From JAIWNK01 sp964453115 (lineage in GTDB: Bacteria; Chloroflexota; Anaerolineae; Anaerolineales; Anaerolineaceae): 64,000 nucleotides of DNA. The stretch is from contig CAYVRT010000018.1 of NCBI GenBank assembly GCA_964453115.1, positions 1 through 64,000 on the forward strand, given 5' to 3'. The position numbers and the translations under genes are program-made. The notes beneath the pieces were generated by a model, which saw only the letters and a list, made by a program, of their open reading frames with translations, was not told where the DNA came from and made no database searches. Positions 1 to 7,709 of the stretch are shown here, piece after piece (the stretch's first letter is position 1; every line of letters begins with the position of its first letter).

Positions 1-18
1 GTGTGGGAATTTTTTGCA

Positions 19-39
19 GGGGAGGCTTCGAGCCTCCCC
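19..39. repeat. Inverted repeat beyond the CRISPR trailer end
   Basis: A 9-bp perfect stem (GGGGAGGCT / AGCCTCCCC) with a TCG loop lies just outside the degenerate last repeat. Neither strand has a T-run directly after the hairpin, so it is not a classical intrinsic terminator. It could stop or protect the 3' end of the pre-crRNA read leftwards. Function is inferred only from position. Confidence 0.5.
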
Positions 40-53
40 CACAAAACACTTGC

Positions 54-325
54 AGATTCATCTCGACGAGCGAGAAAGAGGGTTTTGAACTTGCAGTTGT
101 CGCACCAGCGGCATCGCCAGCACTACTAGTCTTAATCTCGACGAGCGAGAAAGAGGGTTTTGAACTCCTCAGCTTGGCGATTTTTGCCTTGCTGAGTGGG
201 TGCACGCGTTCTGTCTTAATCTCGACGAGCGAGAAAGAGGGTTTTGAACAGTGTGTACAATGCAAGCTTTGATCAATCTCGGAACCGCGTCTTAATCTCG
301 ACGAGCGAGAAAGAGGGTTTTGAAC
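54..325 (-). CRISPR. CRISPR array, 4 repeats and 3 spacers
   Basis: Repeats of 37 bases lie at 54-90, 129-165, 213-249 and 289-325, with spacers of 38, 47 and 39 bases. The last three copies are identical. The 54-90 copy differs at four positions within its first six plus-strand bases, as expected of a trailer-end repeat. The array is therefore read leftwards with its leader to the right. On the minus strand the repeat starts GTTCAAAACCC and ends ATTAAGAC. It contains a small hairpin (stem TCTCG/CGAGA, loop CTCGT) directly before the last seven bases. This fits Cas6 cleavage at the base of the hairpin, leaving an 8-base 5' tag. The 47-base middle spacer is unusually long compared with the others. 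Confidence 0.95.
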
Positions 326-486
326 TGCCAGGGGTGGCGGTTACAAATTAATTATACAACCAAAACGGCAAACTGTGGCGGTCAATTTGCCCCAACCTGC
401 CACCCCTTGCCCGTGCGACGCGCACCCCAACCCGCCAAAAGGCCTGGCGCGCCGCACTTTTGCCCAAAATTAGCCCCCTTTTTCCC
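326..486 (-). promoter_or_regulatory. CRISPR leader with promoter
   Basis: This is the non-coding stretch between the array and the cas6 terminator. It is AT-rich next to the first repeat. A perfect TATAAT lies on the minus strand at 356-351, which would start transcription near 344, about 18 bases before the leader-proximal repeat. No good -35 at 17 bp is visible; TTGCCG occurs 9 bases upstream of the -10. The rest is C-rich on the plus strand with no gene. Confidence 0.6.
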
Positions 487-512
487 AAAAAAACCACCAC
501 CCCTGGGGGGTG
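487..512 (-). terminator. Likely intrinsic terminator of cas6
   Basis: Read on the minus strand, a 6-bp stem (CACCCC/GGGGTG, 3-base loop) is followed after four bases by seven T residues (487-493). It lies 71 bases past the cas6 stop codon and before the CRISPR leader, so cas6 and the array would be separate transcripts. Confidence 0.55.
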
Positions 513-582
513 CTTCCCAACCCTGTGCGACGCGCCCCGATTCATGCCTCACCCCCCCTCCGCGTCGCACTGACCTTCGCCA

Positions 583-1374
583 TCACCGCACCTGTGCCGA
601 GATGCGCGTCATGCCCATGCCCTGGGTCGTGTGATACCCCGTGCCAGAATAGAAAGCATAGGCACAGAGCAGGTTCAGCCCGGCCCGCAGCTCAGGCGGC
701 ATATCAACCGCCCGCCACCACGCCGTCCCCACACAACCCGTCACACGCCGCGGCCCCTCATTCAACGTTTGCGTGTGCAGCCGATAACCGCCCGTTGCCA
801 GGTCTTCGCGGGCCGCCTGTACATATTCCTCCGACAGGGCAATGGGCGCAAAGGCATTCCAACGTTCCCACCACGAACGCACCATCAATTCCGGCAGCGG
901 GTAAGGAAACTGCGCCTTCTTGCCATTGAAGGCCGTCGGCGAGGCCAGCTCCACCTGCCAGCGGCTCGGCGGATTAAAATCCAGCAGTTGCGCTTGCAGC
1001 TCGGTGTAGGTAGCCCGGCCAGCCCAATCATGCGCTGAGGCCCGCACCTTCAGTTGCCATGTCTGCCCCTGAATCTCGGCCCTTTCCGGCAGGGCCGCCA
1101 GCCAGTCCGGCAGACAATCATCCAGTTCCTCATCCAGGCTGGTGATGCGCAGCCAGCCGCTTTCTCCAGCGGCAATTGGCTTGCCCGCTGCCAGCCCCAT
1201 AATCCCGCTCAGGGTAAACGGCGCCGGCTGATTCGGGCGGTGCAGCCGCTCAGCCACAGATGGACGAAAGCTGCGCCAGCACCCAAACCACCAACCATGC
1301 ACCCCCACCCCGCCGCTAATTGGCATTCCCCCTTCCGCAGTTGCTTGCAAATCTATGATGATTGCCATTGGCAT
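583..1374 (-). CDS. cas6: CRISPR-associated endoribonuclease Cas6
   Basis: 263 aa. Cas6 cuts the CRISPR transcript within each repeat to release crRNAs. The C-terminus carries the family's glycine-rich loop (GTGYHTTQGMGMTR), and the middle has the typical TAFNGKKAQFPYPLPE and SWWERWNAF segments followed by GCVGTAWW. Length is normal for the family. The start is fixed by a strong GGAGGTGA ribosome site just upstream of the ATG at 1374. No other cas gene is visible: genes to the right are housekeeping, and the window ends 53 bases beyond the array on the left. Interference genes may lie outside the window, or this may be a minimal remnant. The catalytic residues were not assigned individually. 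Confidence 0.92.
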   Translation of the reverse strand: MPMAIIIDLQATAEGGMPISGGVGVHGWWFGCWRSFRPSVAERLHRPNQPAPFTLSGIMGLAAGKPIAAGESGWLRITSLDEELDDCLPDWLAALPERAEIQGQTWQLKVRASAHDWAGRATYTELQAQLLDFNPPSRWQVELASPTAFNGKKAQFPYPLPELMVRSWWERWNAFAPIALSEEYVQAAREDLATGGYRLHTQTLNEGPRRVTGCVGTAWWRAVDMPPELRAGLNLLCAYAFYSGTGYHTTQGMGMTRISAQVR

Positions 1375-1435
1375 CAGTCACCTCCATCCCAATTTTGCAT
1401 TCCATGCAGTCACCTTACCCTGCAATGACAATTTC

Positions 1436-1441
1436 ATTATA
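1436..1441 (-). promoter_or_regulatory. -10 element of cas6 promoter
   Basis: TATAAT on the minus strand (GTGTATAAT context), about 60 bases upstream of the cas6 start. No convincing -35 is visible. Confidence 0.5.
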
Positions 1442-1484
1442 CACCACCCCACAGAAAACGCCCGTGCGCCAGCCCAAATCAGGT

Positions 1485-1490
1485 TATAAT
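1485..1490 (+). promoter_or_regulatory. -10 element giving a probably leaderless mRNA
   Basis: TATAAT ends 8 bases before the ATG at 1499, so transcription should begin at or within two bases of the start codon. No Shine-Dalgarno sequence fits in the gap. Confidence 0.55.
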
Positions 1491-1498
1491 TTATATCC

Positions 1499-1918
1499 AT
1501 GAACACCTCCACCCCTTCCGAATTTCCGCCCTTCCTGCCCATCCTTTTCACCGGCCTGGCCCTGGCCCTGCTTGGTGGCCTGGGCCTCTTCCTGACCATC
1601 CTTTTCACAGTTCCCACCCTGGGGCCGCGTTGGCTGTTCTTCTTTCTCGTTCCTCTCACAGTCAGCGGCCTGGCGCTGCCAATTGCCCACTTCCTCAACC
1701 GACGCTTTCCCAGCCACCCCATGCCCAACAGCGGCGTGCTTGCCCGCCAGGCACTTTGGGTAGGCGTCTACTTTGATATTGCTCTTTGGCTGCAAATGGG
1801 CAGCATTTTCAACCTGGCATTGGCCATCTTTCTGGCGGCCGGGCTGGTTGTGATTGAATTGCTCTTGCGCCTGCGTGAACGCAGCCACTGGAAGCCCACC
1901 GAGGCGGCTCGTGACTGA
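1499..1918 (+). CDS. Small membrane protein of unknown function
   Basis: 139 aa with three to four hydrophobic segments (about residues 12-35, 43-65, 82-100 and 102-121), a short charged C-terminus and no recognised domain. It is the first gene of a rightward run, and its stop overlaps the GTG start of selA by 8 bases, so the two are probably translated together. Its role is unknown; the coupling to selA may be only operon packing. The start sits directly behind a -10 box, suggesting leaderless translation. Confidence 0.75.
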   Translation: MNTSTPSEFPPFLPILFTGLALALLGGLGLFLTILFTVPTLGPRWLFFFLVPLTVSGLALPIAHFLNRRFPSHPMPNSGVLARQALWVGVYFDIALWLQMGSIFNLALAIFLAAGLVVIELLLRLRERSHWKPTEAARD

Positions 1919-3290
1919 ACTGCGCGGCCTGCCCAGCGTGGATAAACTGCTGCAAAGCAGCACTGCGCAAGCCCTCTGCCAGGAATTTGGCCGTGAATTG
2001 ACCCTGGATGCCATTCGGCAGGTGCTGGAAGAAGAGCGCCAGGCCATGCGCAGCAGCGGGGCAGCGGCCCGCTCAACCGAAGCGTTGCTGTATTCCAGCC
2101 AGGCCATGCTGCAAAGCTGGTGTCAAACCAGCCTGCTGCCGGTCATCAATGCCAGCGGGGTTGTCTTGCACACCAATTTAGGCCGCGCCCCGCTCAGCAC
2201 AGCCAGCCTGCACGCCATGCAAGAAATTGCCAGCGGCTATTGCACACTGGAATATGACCTGCCTGCCGGGCAGCGCGGCCACCGAGACCTGCACGCCGAA
2301 GCGCTGCTCACCCGTCTCAGCGGCGGCGAGGCGGCCCTGGTAGTCAACAACAATGCCGCCGCCGTCCTGTTGGCGCTGAGCGCCCTCGCCCGCCGTCGGC
2401 GGGTCATCATTGGACGGGGGCAATTAATTGAAATTGGTGGCGGTTTTCGCATTCCAGATGTCATGGCCCAATCCGGCGCCCGCGTTGTGGAAATTGGCAC
2501 GACCAACCGCACCCACCTCAGCGATTACGCCGCCGCCCTGGACGAGCCAACCGCCCTCATCCTGCGCGCCCATCCTTCCAATTTCCGCATCCTCGGCTTC
2601 ACCAGCGAACCCACCATGGCCGAAATTGTCGCCCTGGCCCATCAACATCAGGTGCCCGTCCTGGATGACCTGGGCTCGGGTTGCTTTTTGGATACGGCTG
2701 CCTATGGCCTGACCCATGAACCCACCATCGCCGAAGCACTGGCACATGGCAGCGACCTGGTCTGTTTTTCGGGCGACAAATTACTGGGCGGCCCTCAGGC
2801 CGGCATTCTGATTGGGCGGCGCGAGTTGATTGCCAAAATCCGCAAACACCCCCTGGCACGCGCTGTGCGCCCAGACAAATTGCGCCTGGCGGCCCTGAAT
2901 GCCACCTTGCTGCACTACCTGAAAGGCGAGGCGGTGCAAAAAATCCCCATCTGGCGCATGATTGCCACCCCACTGCACGAATTGCAGGCCCGCGCCAGCG
3001 CCTGGCAGCAGGCGCTGGGTTGGGGAGAGGTGCAGCCCGGTCTTTCAACCATCGGCGGCGGCAGCCTGCCCGAAGAAACCCTGCCAACCGCGCTGTTCAC
3101 CCTGCGCCTGGCGCAGCCCAATGGCTGGCTGGCCTGGCTGCGCGCCCAAAATCCCCCCATCATCGCCCGCATCGAGGCCCAGTGCCTGGCCCTCGACCCG
3201 CGCACCGTCCTGCCCGAGCAAGAAGCGCCCTTGCTGCGTGTTCTGGCAGACCTGCACACCCTTCACAATTCTCCCAAAGGTGCAAAATGA
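1911..3290 (+). CDS. selA: L-seryl-tRNA(Sec) selenium transferase
   Basis: 459 aa from the GTG at 1911. SelA is a cytoplasmic PLP enzyme that converts seryl-tRNA(Sec) to selenocysteyl-tRNA(Sec) using selenophosphate. The N-terminus (LRGLPSVDKLL), the substrate-site region (INASGVVLHTNLGRAPLS) and the PLP-lysine motif (CFSGDKLLGGPQAGI) are all present, and length is normal. GTG is preferred because a GAGGCGG ribosome site precedes it; an upstream in-frame ATG at 1854 would bury 57 bases in the previous gene. The stop overlaps the next ATG (ATGA). No selB, selD or tRNA-Sec is visible here, and I noticed no gene split by an in-frame TGA. Confidence 0.95.
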   Translation: MTELRGLPSVDKLLQSSTAQALCQEFGRELTLDAIRQVLEEERQAMRSSGAAARSTEALLYSSQAMLQSWCQTSLLPVINASGVVLHTNLGRAPLSTASLHAMQEIASGYCTLEYDLPAGQRGHRDLHAEALLTRLSGGEAALVVNNNAAAVLLALSALARRRRVIIGRGQLIEIGGGFRIPDVMAQSGARVVEIGTTNRTHLSDYAAALDEPTALILRAHPSNFRILGFTSEPTMAEIVALAHQHQVPVLDDLGSGCFLDTAAYGLTHEPTIAEALAHGSDLVCFSGDKLLGGPQAGILIGRRELIAKIRKHPLARAVRPDKLRLAALNATLLHYLKGEAVQKIPIWRMIATPLHELQARASAWQQALGWGEVQPGLSTIGGGSLPEETLPTALFTLRLAQPNGWLAWLRAQNPPIIARIEAQCLALDPRTVLPEQEAPLLRVLADLHTLHNSPKGAK

Positions 3291-4522
3291 AAAACGAAAT
3301 CCAAACCCTGATGCAGGAAAACGACCTGCAAGCCATCTTAATCATCGGCCCGGCCCAACACAACCCGTCCATGGTCTATTTTACAGGCCTGGTGCATGTT
3401 TCCAAAGCAGACCTGATTGTGCCGCGCGGCGGCGAGCCGGTGCTGTTCTTCAACAGCATGGAACGCGACGAAGCTGCCCAAAGCGGCCTGACCACCCGTT
3501 GTTACGACCTTTACCCCTGGAAAGAACTGCAACAGCTGGCAAACAACGACCCGGCCGAAACCACCGCCCTGCGTTACGAGCGCATGTTGCGCGATTGCGG
3601 CATCCACGCTGGACGGGTTGCCATCTACGGGCAGCAGGAAATTGGCCCACAATTTTCCATCCTCAATGCCTTGCAACGCCGCATGCCAGAACTGACCCTG
3701 GTGGGCTTCGTCCAGGATCCGATCCTCTCCCAGGCCATGTTCCGCAAAGATGAAACCGAACTGGCTCACATTCGGCAGATGGGCAAAATCACCACAGCGG
3801 TCGTTGGGCGGGTAGCCGATTTTCTCACCAGTCAGCGCGCCCCGCACGGTGTGCTGCTCAACGCTGAAGGGCTGCCAATCACCATTGGCCGGGTCAAGAG
3901 CCTGATTGACCTGTGGCTGGCCGAGGCTGGCGCCGAAAACCCCGAAGGCACCATCTTTGCGCAGGGGCGCGATGCAGGCGTGCCGCACAGCACCGGCAAC
4001 GACGCCGAGGCACTGCGCCTGGGACAAACGATCGTCTTCGACATCTTCCCCTGCCAGGCGCGCGGCGGCTATTTCTACGACTTCACCCGCACCTGGTGCC
4101 TGGGCTATGCCCCGGATGAGGCCTTGCAGCTCTACGAGCAGGTGCGAACAGTCTATGACACGGTTTGCAGCGAACTGCGGCTGGATGCACCCTTCCGCAC
4201 CTACCATGAACGCACCTGTGAGCTGTTTGAGGCAATGGGCCACCCCACCCAACGCACACACCCCGGCACCGAAAACGGCTTCGTTCACAGCCTGGGGCAT
4301 GGGCTGGGGTTGCGCGTCCACGAACGCCCCTGGAGCAGCACAACCGCCCAGGCTGGCGATACACTGGCCCAGGGCGCTGTTTTCACCATCGAGCCAGGGC
4401 TATACTACCCTGAACGCGGCCTGGGGGTGCGCCTGGAAGATACCTACACCGCCACCCCAGATGGGCGATTCCTGCCCATGGCCGACTTCCCACTCGACCT
4501 GGTGCTGCCCCTGCGCAGCTAA
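3287..4522 (+). CDS. M24-family metallopeptidase (Xaa-Pro aminopeptidase-like)
   Basis: 411 aa. It has an N-terminal creatinase-like domain (about 1-165) and a C-terminal pita-bread catalytic domain. All five expected metal ligands can be placed: Asp in FDIFP, Asp in YDFTRTW, His in HSLGHGLGL, Glu in IEPGLYY and Glu in RLEDTY. The protein is probably a cytoplasmic dinuclear-metal aminopeptidase or dipeptidase acting on Xaa-Pro peptides; the exact substrate cannot be read from sequence. Its ATG overlaps the selA stop by four bases, and tsaD follows after 11 bases, so it belongs to the same transcript. Confidence 0.9.
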   Translation: MKNEIQTLMQENDLQAILIIGPAQHNPSMVYFTGLVHVSKADLIVPRGGEPVLFFNSMERDEAAQSGLTTRCYDLYPWKELQQLANNDPAETTALRYERMLRDCGIHAGRVAIYGQQEIGPQFSILNALQRRMPELTLVGFVQDPILSQAMFRKDETELAHIRQMGKITTAVVGRVADFLTSQRAPHGVLLNAEGLPITIGRVKSLIDLWLAEAGAENPEGTIFAQGRDAGVPHSTGNDAEALRLGQTIVFDIFPCQARGGYFYDFTRTWCLGYAPDEALQLYEQVRTVYDTVCSELRLDAPFRTYHERTCELFEAMGHPTQRTHPGTENGFVHSLGHGLGLRVHERPWSSTTAQAGDTLAQGAVFTIEPGLYYPERGLGVRLEDTYTATPDGRFLPMADFPLDLVLPLRS

Positions 4523-4533
4523 GGAGCCGCCCT

Positions 4534-5565
4534 ATGCCCAATCTTCCCACCGCTCGCATCCTTGGCATTGAAAGCTCGTGCGATGAAACCGCAGCCGCCG
4601 TGCTTGAAAACGGACGGCGGTTGCTCTCTGGCAGCGTTGCTTCACAAATTGACCTGCACGCCCACTATGGCGGCGTCTTCCCTGAAGTTGCCTCGCGTCA
4701 GCACATCCGCACCATTTATGCCATCGTTGAACAGGCCCTGCAACAAGCACACCTCGACCTGAACGACGTGGATGCGATTGCCGTCACGCGCGGGCCGGGC
4801 CTGGCTGGTTCGCTGGTTGTGGGCATGAACATGGCAAAGGGGTTAGCCCTGGCAAGCGGCAAGCCGCTGATTGGTGTTAATCACCTTGAAGGCCACATCT
4901 ACTCTGCCTGGGTCTACCCGGCGGATATGCAAACGCCACCGCCTGCGCCGCAATTTCCACTCCTGGCGCTGCTCGTCTCCGGCGGTCACAGCGAATTGAA
5001 CCTGATGACTGACCACCTCCAATACCAACGCCTGGGCGCCACGCTGGATGATGCTGCCGGAGAAGCATTTGATAAAGTTGCCCGGCTGCTCAACCTGCCC
5101 TACCCGGGCGGCCCTTCCATTCAAAAAGCCGCTGCCGAAGGCAACCCGCAGGCATTTCACTTTCCGCGCGCCCGGCTGGATGGCAGTTGGAACTTCTCCT
5201 TCAGCGGCCTCAAGACAGCCGTGTTGCGGATGGTGCGCAGCTTTGAGCAAGAACAGCGCCCCTTGCCGGTTGCCGACCTGGCGGCCAGTTTTCAAGAAGC
5301 GGTTGTAGATGTGTTGCTGACCAAAACGTTGGCTGCTGCCCGGCAGTTTGGCGCCCGTCAGATTCTGGTAGCCGGTGGTGTTTCGGCCAACAAGGCCCTG
5401 CGTCAGGCCTTCCTCAGCCAGCAAGAATTCCCCGTCCACATTCCCGCCCTTTCGCTTTGCACCGATAACGCCGCCATGATTGCCGCAGCCGGCTATTTCC
5501 GCTATACCCTGACACAAACAGACCCGCTCGACCTGGATGTTTTGCCCAATTGGCCGCTTTCTTGA
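4534..5565 (+). CDS. tsaD: tRNA N6-adenosine threonylcarbamoyltransferase TsaD
   Basis: 343 aa. TsaD transfers the threonylcarbamoyl group to A37 of ANN-decoding tRNAs as part of the universal t6A pathway. The family signatures GIESSCDETAAAV near the N-terminus, the metal-binding HLEGHIYSAW, LLVSGGHSEL and GGVSANKALR are present, and the length matches bacterial TsaD. An AAGGAG site precedes the ATG. It sits with another tRNA enzyme gene (selA) in the same rightward run. The partner genes tsaB, tsaC and tsaE are not in this window. Confidence 0.97.
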   Translation: MPNLPTARILGIESSCDETAAAVLENGRRLLSGSVASQIDLHAHYGGVFPEVASRQHIRTIYAIVEQALQQAHLDLNDVDAIAVTRGPGLAGSLVVGMNMAKGLALASGKPLIGVNHLEGHIYSAWVYPADMQTPPPAPQFPLLALLVSGGHSELNLMTDHLQYQRLGATLDDAAGEAFDKVARLLNLPYPGGPSIQKAAAEGNPQAFHFPRARLDGSWNFSFSGLKTAVLRMVRSFEQEQRPLPVADLAASFQEAVVDVLLTKTLAAARQFGARQILVAGGVSANKALRQAFLSQQEFPVHIPALSLCTDNAAMIAAAGYFRYTLTQTDPLDLDVLPNWPLS

Positions 5566-5600
5566 ATGGCATGTAACTTTTTGGAGGCGCATGAATCTGA

Positions 5601-6200
5601 ATGAATGAGGCTTCGCAGGTGCTTTCACTTTCCAGGCTGCAAGCCGGAGACCGCGACGAATTTGCCCATTTTGTGGATCAATATTCCGGCCAGGTCTATC
5701 GGCTAGCGCTGAAAATGGTCAGCGACCCGCAAGATGCCGAAGATGTGCTGCAAGAGACTTTCTTCAAGGCTCAGCGCGCCCTGCCCCGCTTTGAGGGGCG
5801 CGCCTCTCTTTCCACCTGGCTCTACCGCATCGCAGTCAATGAGGCCCTGATGGTGCTGCGCAAGCGCCAACCGGAAGCGCTTTCGGTCGAAGAACCAGAC
5901 CCAGATAGCGAAGACCCGGATGAACCTTTGCAAATTATTGATTGGTGCTGCCTGCCAGAAGCGGAATTGCTTTCAGCCGAGTTTCGTCGTCACCTGCAAA
6001 CCGCCATGCAGCAGCTCACCCCAGCCCTGCGGGCAGTCTTTCTGCTGCGCGATGTGGAAGGCCTTTCCATTGAAGAAACCGCTCAGGCGCTGGATGTTTC
6101 TGCTGCGGTCGTCAAAACCCGGCTGCTGCGGGCGCGGCTCAAGCTGCGCGAGGCGCTCTCGGAATATTATGCCGAGCGCCTGACAGAGAGGTCGCAATGA
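5601..6200 (+). CDS. ECF-type RNA polymerase sigma factor
   Basis: 199 aa. Region 2 (about residues 20-90, with DPQDAEDVLQETFFKA and STWLYRIAVNEALM) and region 4 (about 130-185, with LPALRAVFLLRDVEGLSIEETA-type residues and the HTH VSAAVVKTRLLRARLKLRE) identify a sigma-70 ECF subunit. It is followed with a 4-base overlap by a zinc-finger protein that should be its anti-sigma factor. The ATG at 5601 is the first possible start in frame. A five-codon ORF (5591-5608) begins 3 bases after the GGAGG site and overlaps the sigma start, so initiation may be coupled to it. The regulon is unknown. Confidence 0.93.
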   Translation: MNEASQVLSLSRLQAGDRDEFAHFVDQYSGQVYRLALKMVSDPQDAEDVLQETFFKAQRALPRFEGRASLSTWLYRIAVNEALMVLRKRQPEALSVEEPDPDSEDPDEPLQIIDWCCLPEAELLSAEFRRHLQTAMQQLTPALRAVFLLRDVEGLSIEETAQALDVSAAVVKTRLLRARLKLREALSEYYAERLTERSQ

Positions 6201-6568
6201 GCGAAAAACACGATTGCGGTTTGATGTTATCAGCCCTGACCGATTACCTGGATGGCACGCTGCGTGAGGAATTATGTCGCGAGATTGAGCATCACCTGCG
6301 CGATTGTGAAAACTGCCGCGTGGTAATTAACACCCTGCGCAAAACGATTGAAATCTATCAGGTCACCGCCGAACCGCAAGCCCTGCCAAACGACGTGCGC
6401 CAACGCCTCTTCTACCGCCTCGACTTGCCACAACCCACCCAAAGTTCACTGGCCCTGCGACCAGGCGAACTTTGCCCGGCCTGCCATCAGGCGCGCCTGG
6501 ACTATGACGGCACCCTGACCCTGCGCTGCAACGCCTGCGGCTACGCAGAAGGCGGCGGCTGCACCTGA
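6197..6568 (+). CDS. Zinc-finger anti-sigma factor with extra C-terminal zinc ribbon
   Basis: 123 aa. The N-terminal half has the ZAS pattern: a His followed by HHLRDCENCRVV, i.e. HxxxCxxC, typical of anti-sigma factors that bind the cognate ECF sigma. Unlike many relatives there is no transmembrane segment, so it should be cytoplasmic. The C-terminus carries a second metal motif (CPACHQ...LRCNACGYAEGGGC), a zinc-ribbon-like CxxC/CxxC pair. A soluble ZAS protein is often redox-sensing, and the downstream glutaredoxin-like and OsmC genes support a thiol-stress circuit by inference. Confidence 0.85.
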   Translation: MSEKHDCGLMLSALTDYLDGTLREELCREIEHHLRDCENCRVVINTLRKTIEIYQVTAEPQALPNDVRQRLFYRLDLPQPTQSSLALRPGELCPACHQARLDYDGTLTLRCNACGYAEGGGCT

Positions 6569-6580
6569 TAACTGCTTCTG

Positions 6581-6599
6581 TTTGCCCCGGCGGGGCAAA
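6581..6599. repeat. Intergenic hairpin without U-tract
   Basis: An 8-bp perfect stem (TTTGCCCC/GGGGCAAA) with a GGC loop lies between the anti-sigma gene and the glutaredoxin-like gene. It is followed by GAAAGAGAG rather than T residues. It may be an mRNA processing or stability element; it also lies close to the next ribosome site. Confidence 0.55.
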
Positions 6600-6613
6600 G
6601 AAAGAGAGCTTCC

Positions 6614-7285
6614 ATGAACCCGATGCTGAACCAGGCCACAATCAACCAGTTGAGCGAAGTCTTTGCCCAGCTGCAAAGACCGGTTGAAATTGCCCTCTTC
6701 CAAAACCCGGAAAACGAAGAAACTTCCGCCGCACTTGCCCAGCTGTTTGAGGAATTGTGTGCCCTCTCCGAAAAACTGCACCTGCGCCACTATCACCTGC
6801 CCCACGATGCCGAACAAGCCGCCCGCTACCACCTGGATAAGACGCCCGGCTTTGCCCTGCTGGCGGTTGAGGACGAGCAATACCACGATTACGGCATCCG
6901 TTTTGCCGGGTTTCCTGGGCAATATGAGTTCACCTCGCTCATCAACAGCCTGATGATGGTCTCGCAAGGCGATTCGCAGCTCAGCGCTGAAACGCGCAGC
7001 ACCCTGGCAGCACTGACTGCCCCGCTGCATCTGATGGTTTTTGTCACCCCCACCTGCCCCTATTGCCCACGCGCCGTTATCCTGGCGCACCAAATGGCAC
7101 TCGAAAGCCGCTGGGTCGAGGCCGAAATGGTCGAGGCGACCGATTTTCCAGCCCTGGCCGAGCGCTACGCCGTCTCAAGCGTGCCGCACACCATCATCAA
7201 TCACGGACAGGGCGAATGGATTGGCGCACTGCCCGAACCTGCCGCCCTGCACGAAATTCTACACACCCTGAAAGAGGAGAAATAA
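6614..7285 (+). CDS. Glutaredoxin/thioredoxin-like protein disulfide oxidoreductase
   Basis: 223 aa with two thioredoxin-fold units. The N-terminal unit (about 1-120) lacks a CxxC. The C-terminal unit has the redox motif TPTCPYCP and the cis-proline segment SSVPHTI. This layout matches the glutaredoxin-like or protein-disulfide-oxidoreductase family of bacteria and archaea, in which the N-terminal unit is often degenerate. It is likely cytoplasmic and reduces protein or peroxide-derived disulfides. It lies 4 bases before the OsmC gene, supporting a shared role in thiol or peroxide stress. Confidence 0.88.
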   Translation: MNPMLNQATINQLSEVFAQLQRPVEIALFQNPENEETSAALAQLFEELCALSEKLHLRHYHLPHDAEQAARYHLDKTPGFALLAVEDEQYHDYGIRFAGFPGQYEFTSLINSLMMVSQGDSQLSAETRSTLAALTAPLHLMVFVTPTCPYCPRAVILAHQMALESRWVEAEMVEATDFPALAERYAVSSVPHTIINHGQGEWIGALPEPAALHEILHTLKEEK

Positions 7286-7289
7286 AACA

Positions 7290-7709
7290 ATGGATGCAAC
7301 TGTTACCTGGTCTCATGGCCTCAGCTTCACCGGACATGGCGCAACATCTGGTTTTAACCTGCCGCTAGGCGCCGAAAGCGCTTCTGGCGGTGAGGATGAT
7401 GGTTTTCGCCCACTTGAACTGCTGTTAATTGGCCTGGCTGGCTGCACCGGCATGGATGTCATCTCCATTCTGCAAAAAAAGCGCCAGAATGTGACCGGCT
7501 TTGAGGTGAAAGTTCATGCCGAGCGAGCGGAGGAGCACCCACGCGTCTTCACCCACATCACCATCGAATATCTCATCACCGGTCAGAACCTCGATTGGGC
7601 CGCTGCCGAACGAGCCGTTGAGCTTTCGGAGACGAAATACTGCTCAGCCCAGGCCATGCTCAGCAAGGCAGCCAGCATCGAACATCGCATCACGCTCCTG
7701 GAGGGCTAA
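7290..7709 (+). CDS. OsmC/Ohr family protein
   Basis: 139 aa. OsmC-family proteins reduce organic hydroperoxides with a pair of cysteines. Both expected cysteines are present, in GLAGCTGMDV and in ETKYCSAQAML. Length and the central PLELLLIGLAGC helix fit the family. A GAGGAG site inside the preceding gene's end and a 4-base gap indicate cotranscription with the glutaredoxin-like gene, which could recycle it. Its 3' end overlaps that of the convergent MFS gene by 20 bases. Confidence 0.93.
   Translation: MDATVTWSHGLSFTGHGATSGFNLPLGAESASGGEDDGFRPLELLLIGLAGCTGMDVISILQKKRQNVTGFEVKVHAERAEEHPRVFTHITIEYLITGQNLDWAAAERAVELSETKYCSAQAMLSKAASIEHRITLLEG

Noticed and set aside
19..39. Hairpin as an intrinsic terminator for the CRISPR array
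   Set aside because: No T-run follows on either strand; retained only as an inverted repeat.
3..272. An 89-codon frame through the CRISPR array
   Set aside because: Its repetition comes only from the 37-base CRISPR repeats.
3338..4321. A 327-codon minus-strand frame inside the M24 peptidase gene
   Set aside because: Antisense to a gene with all metal ligands intact; no ribosome site or recognisable domain.
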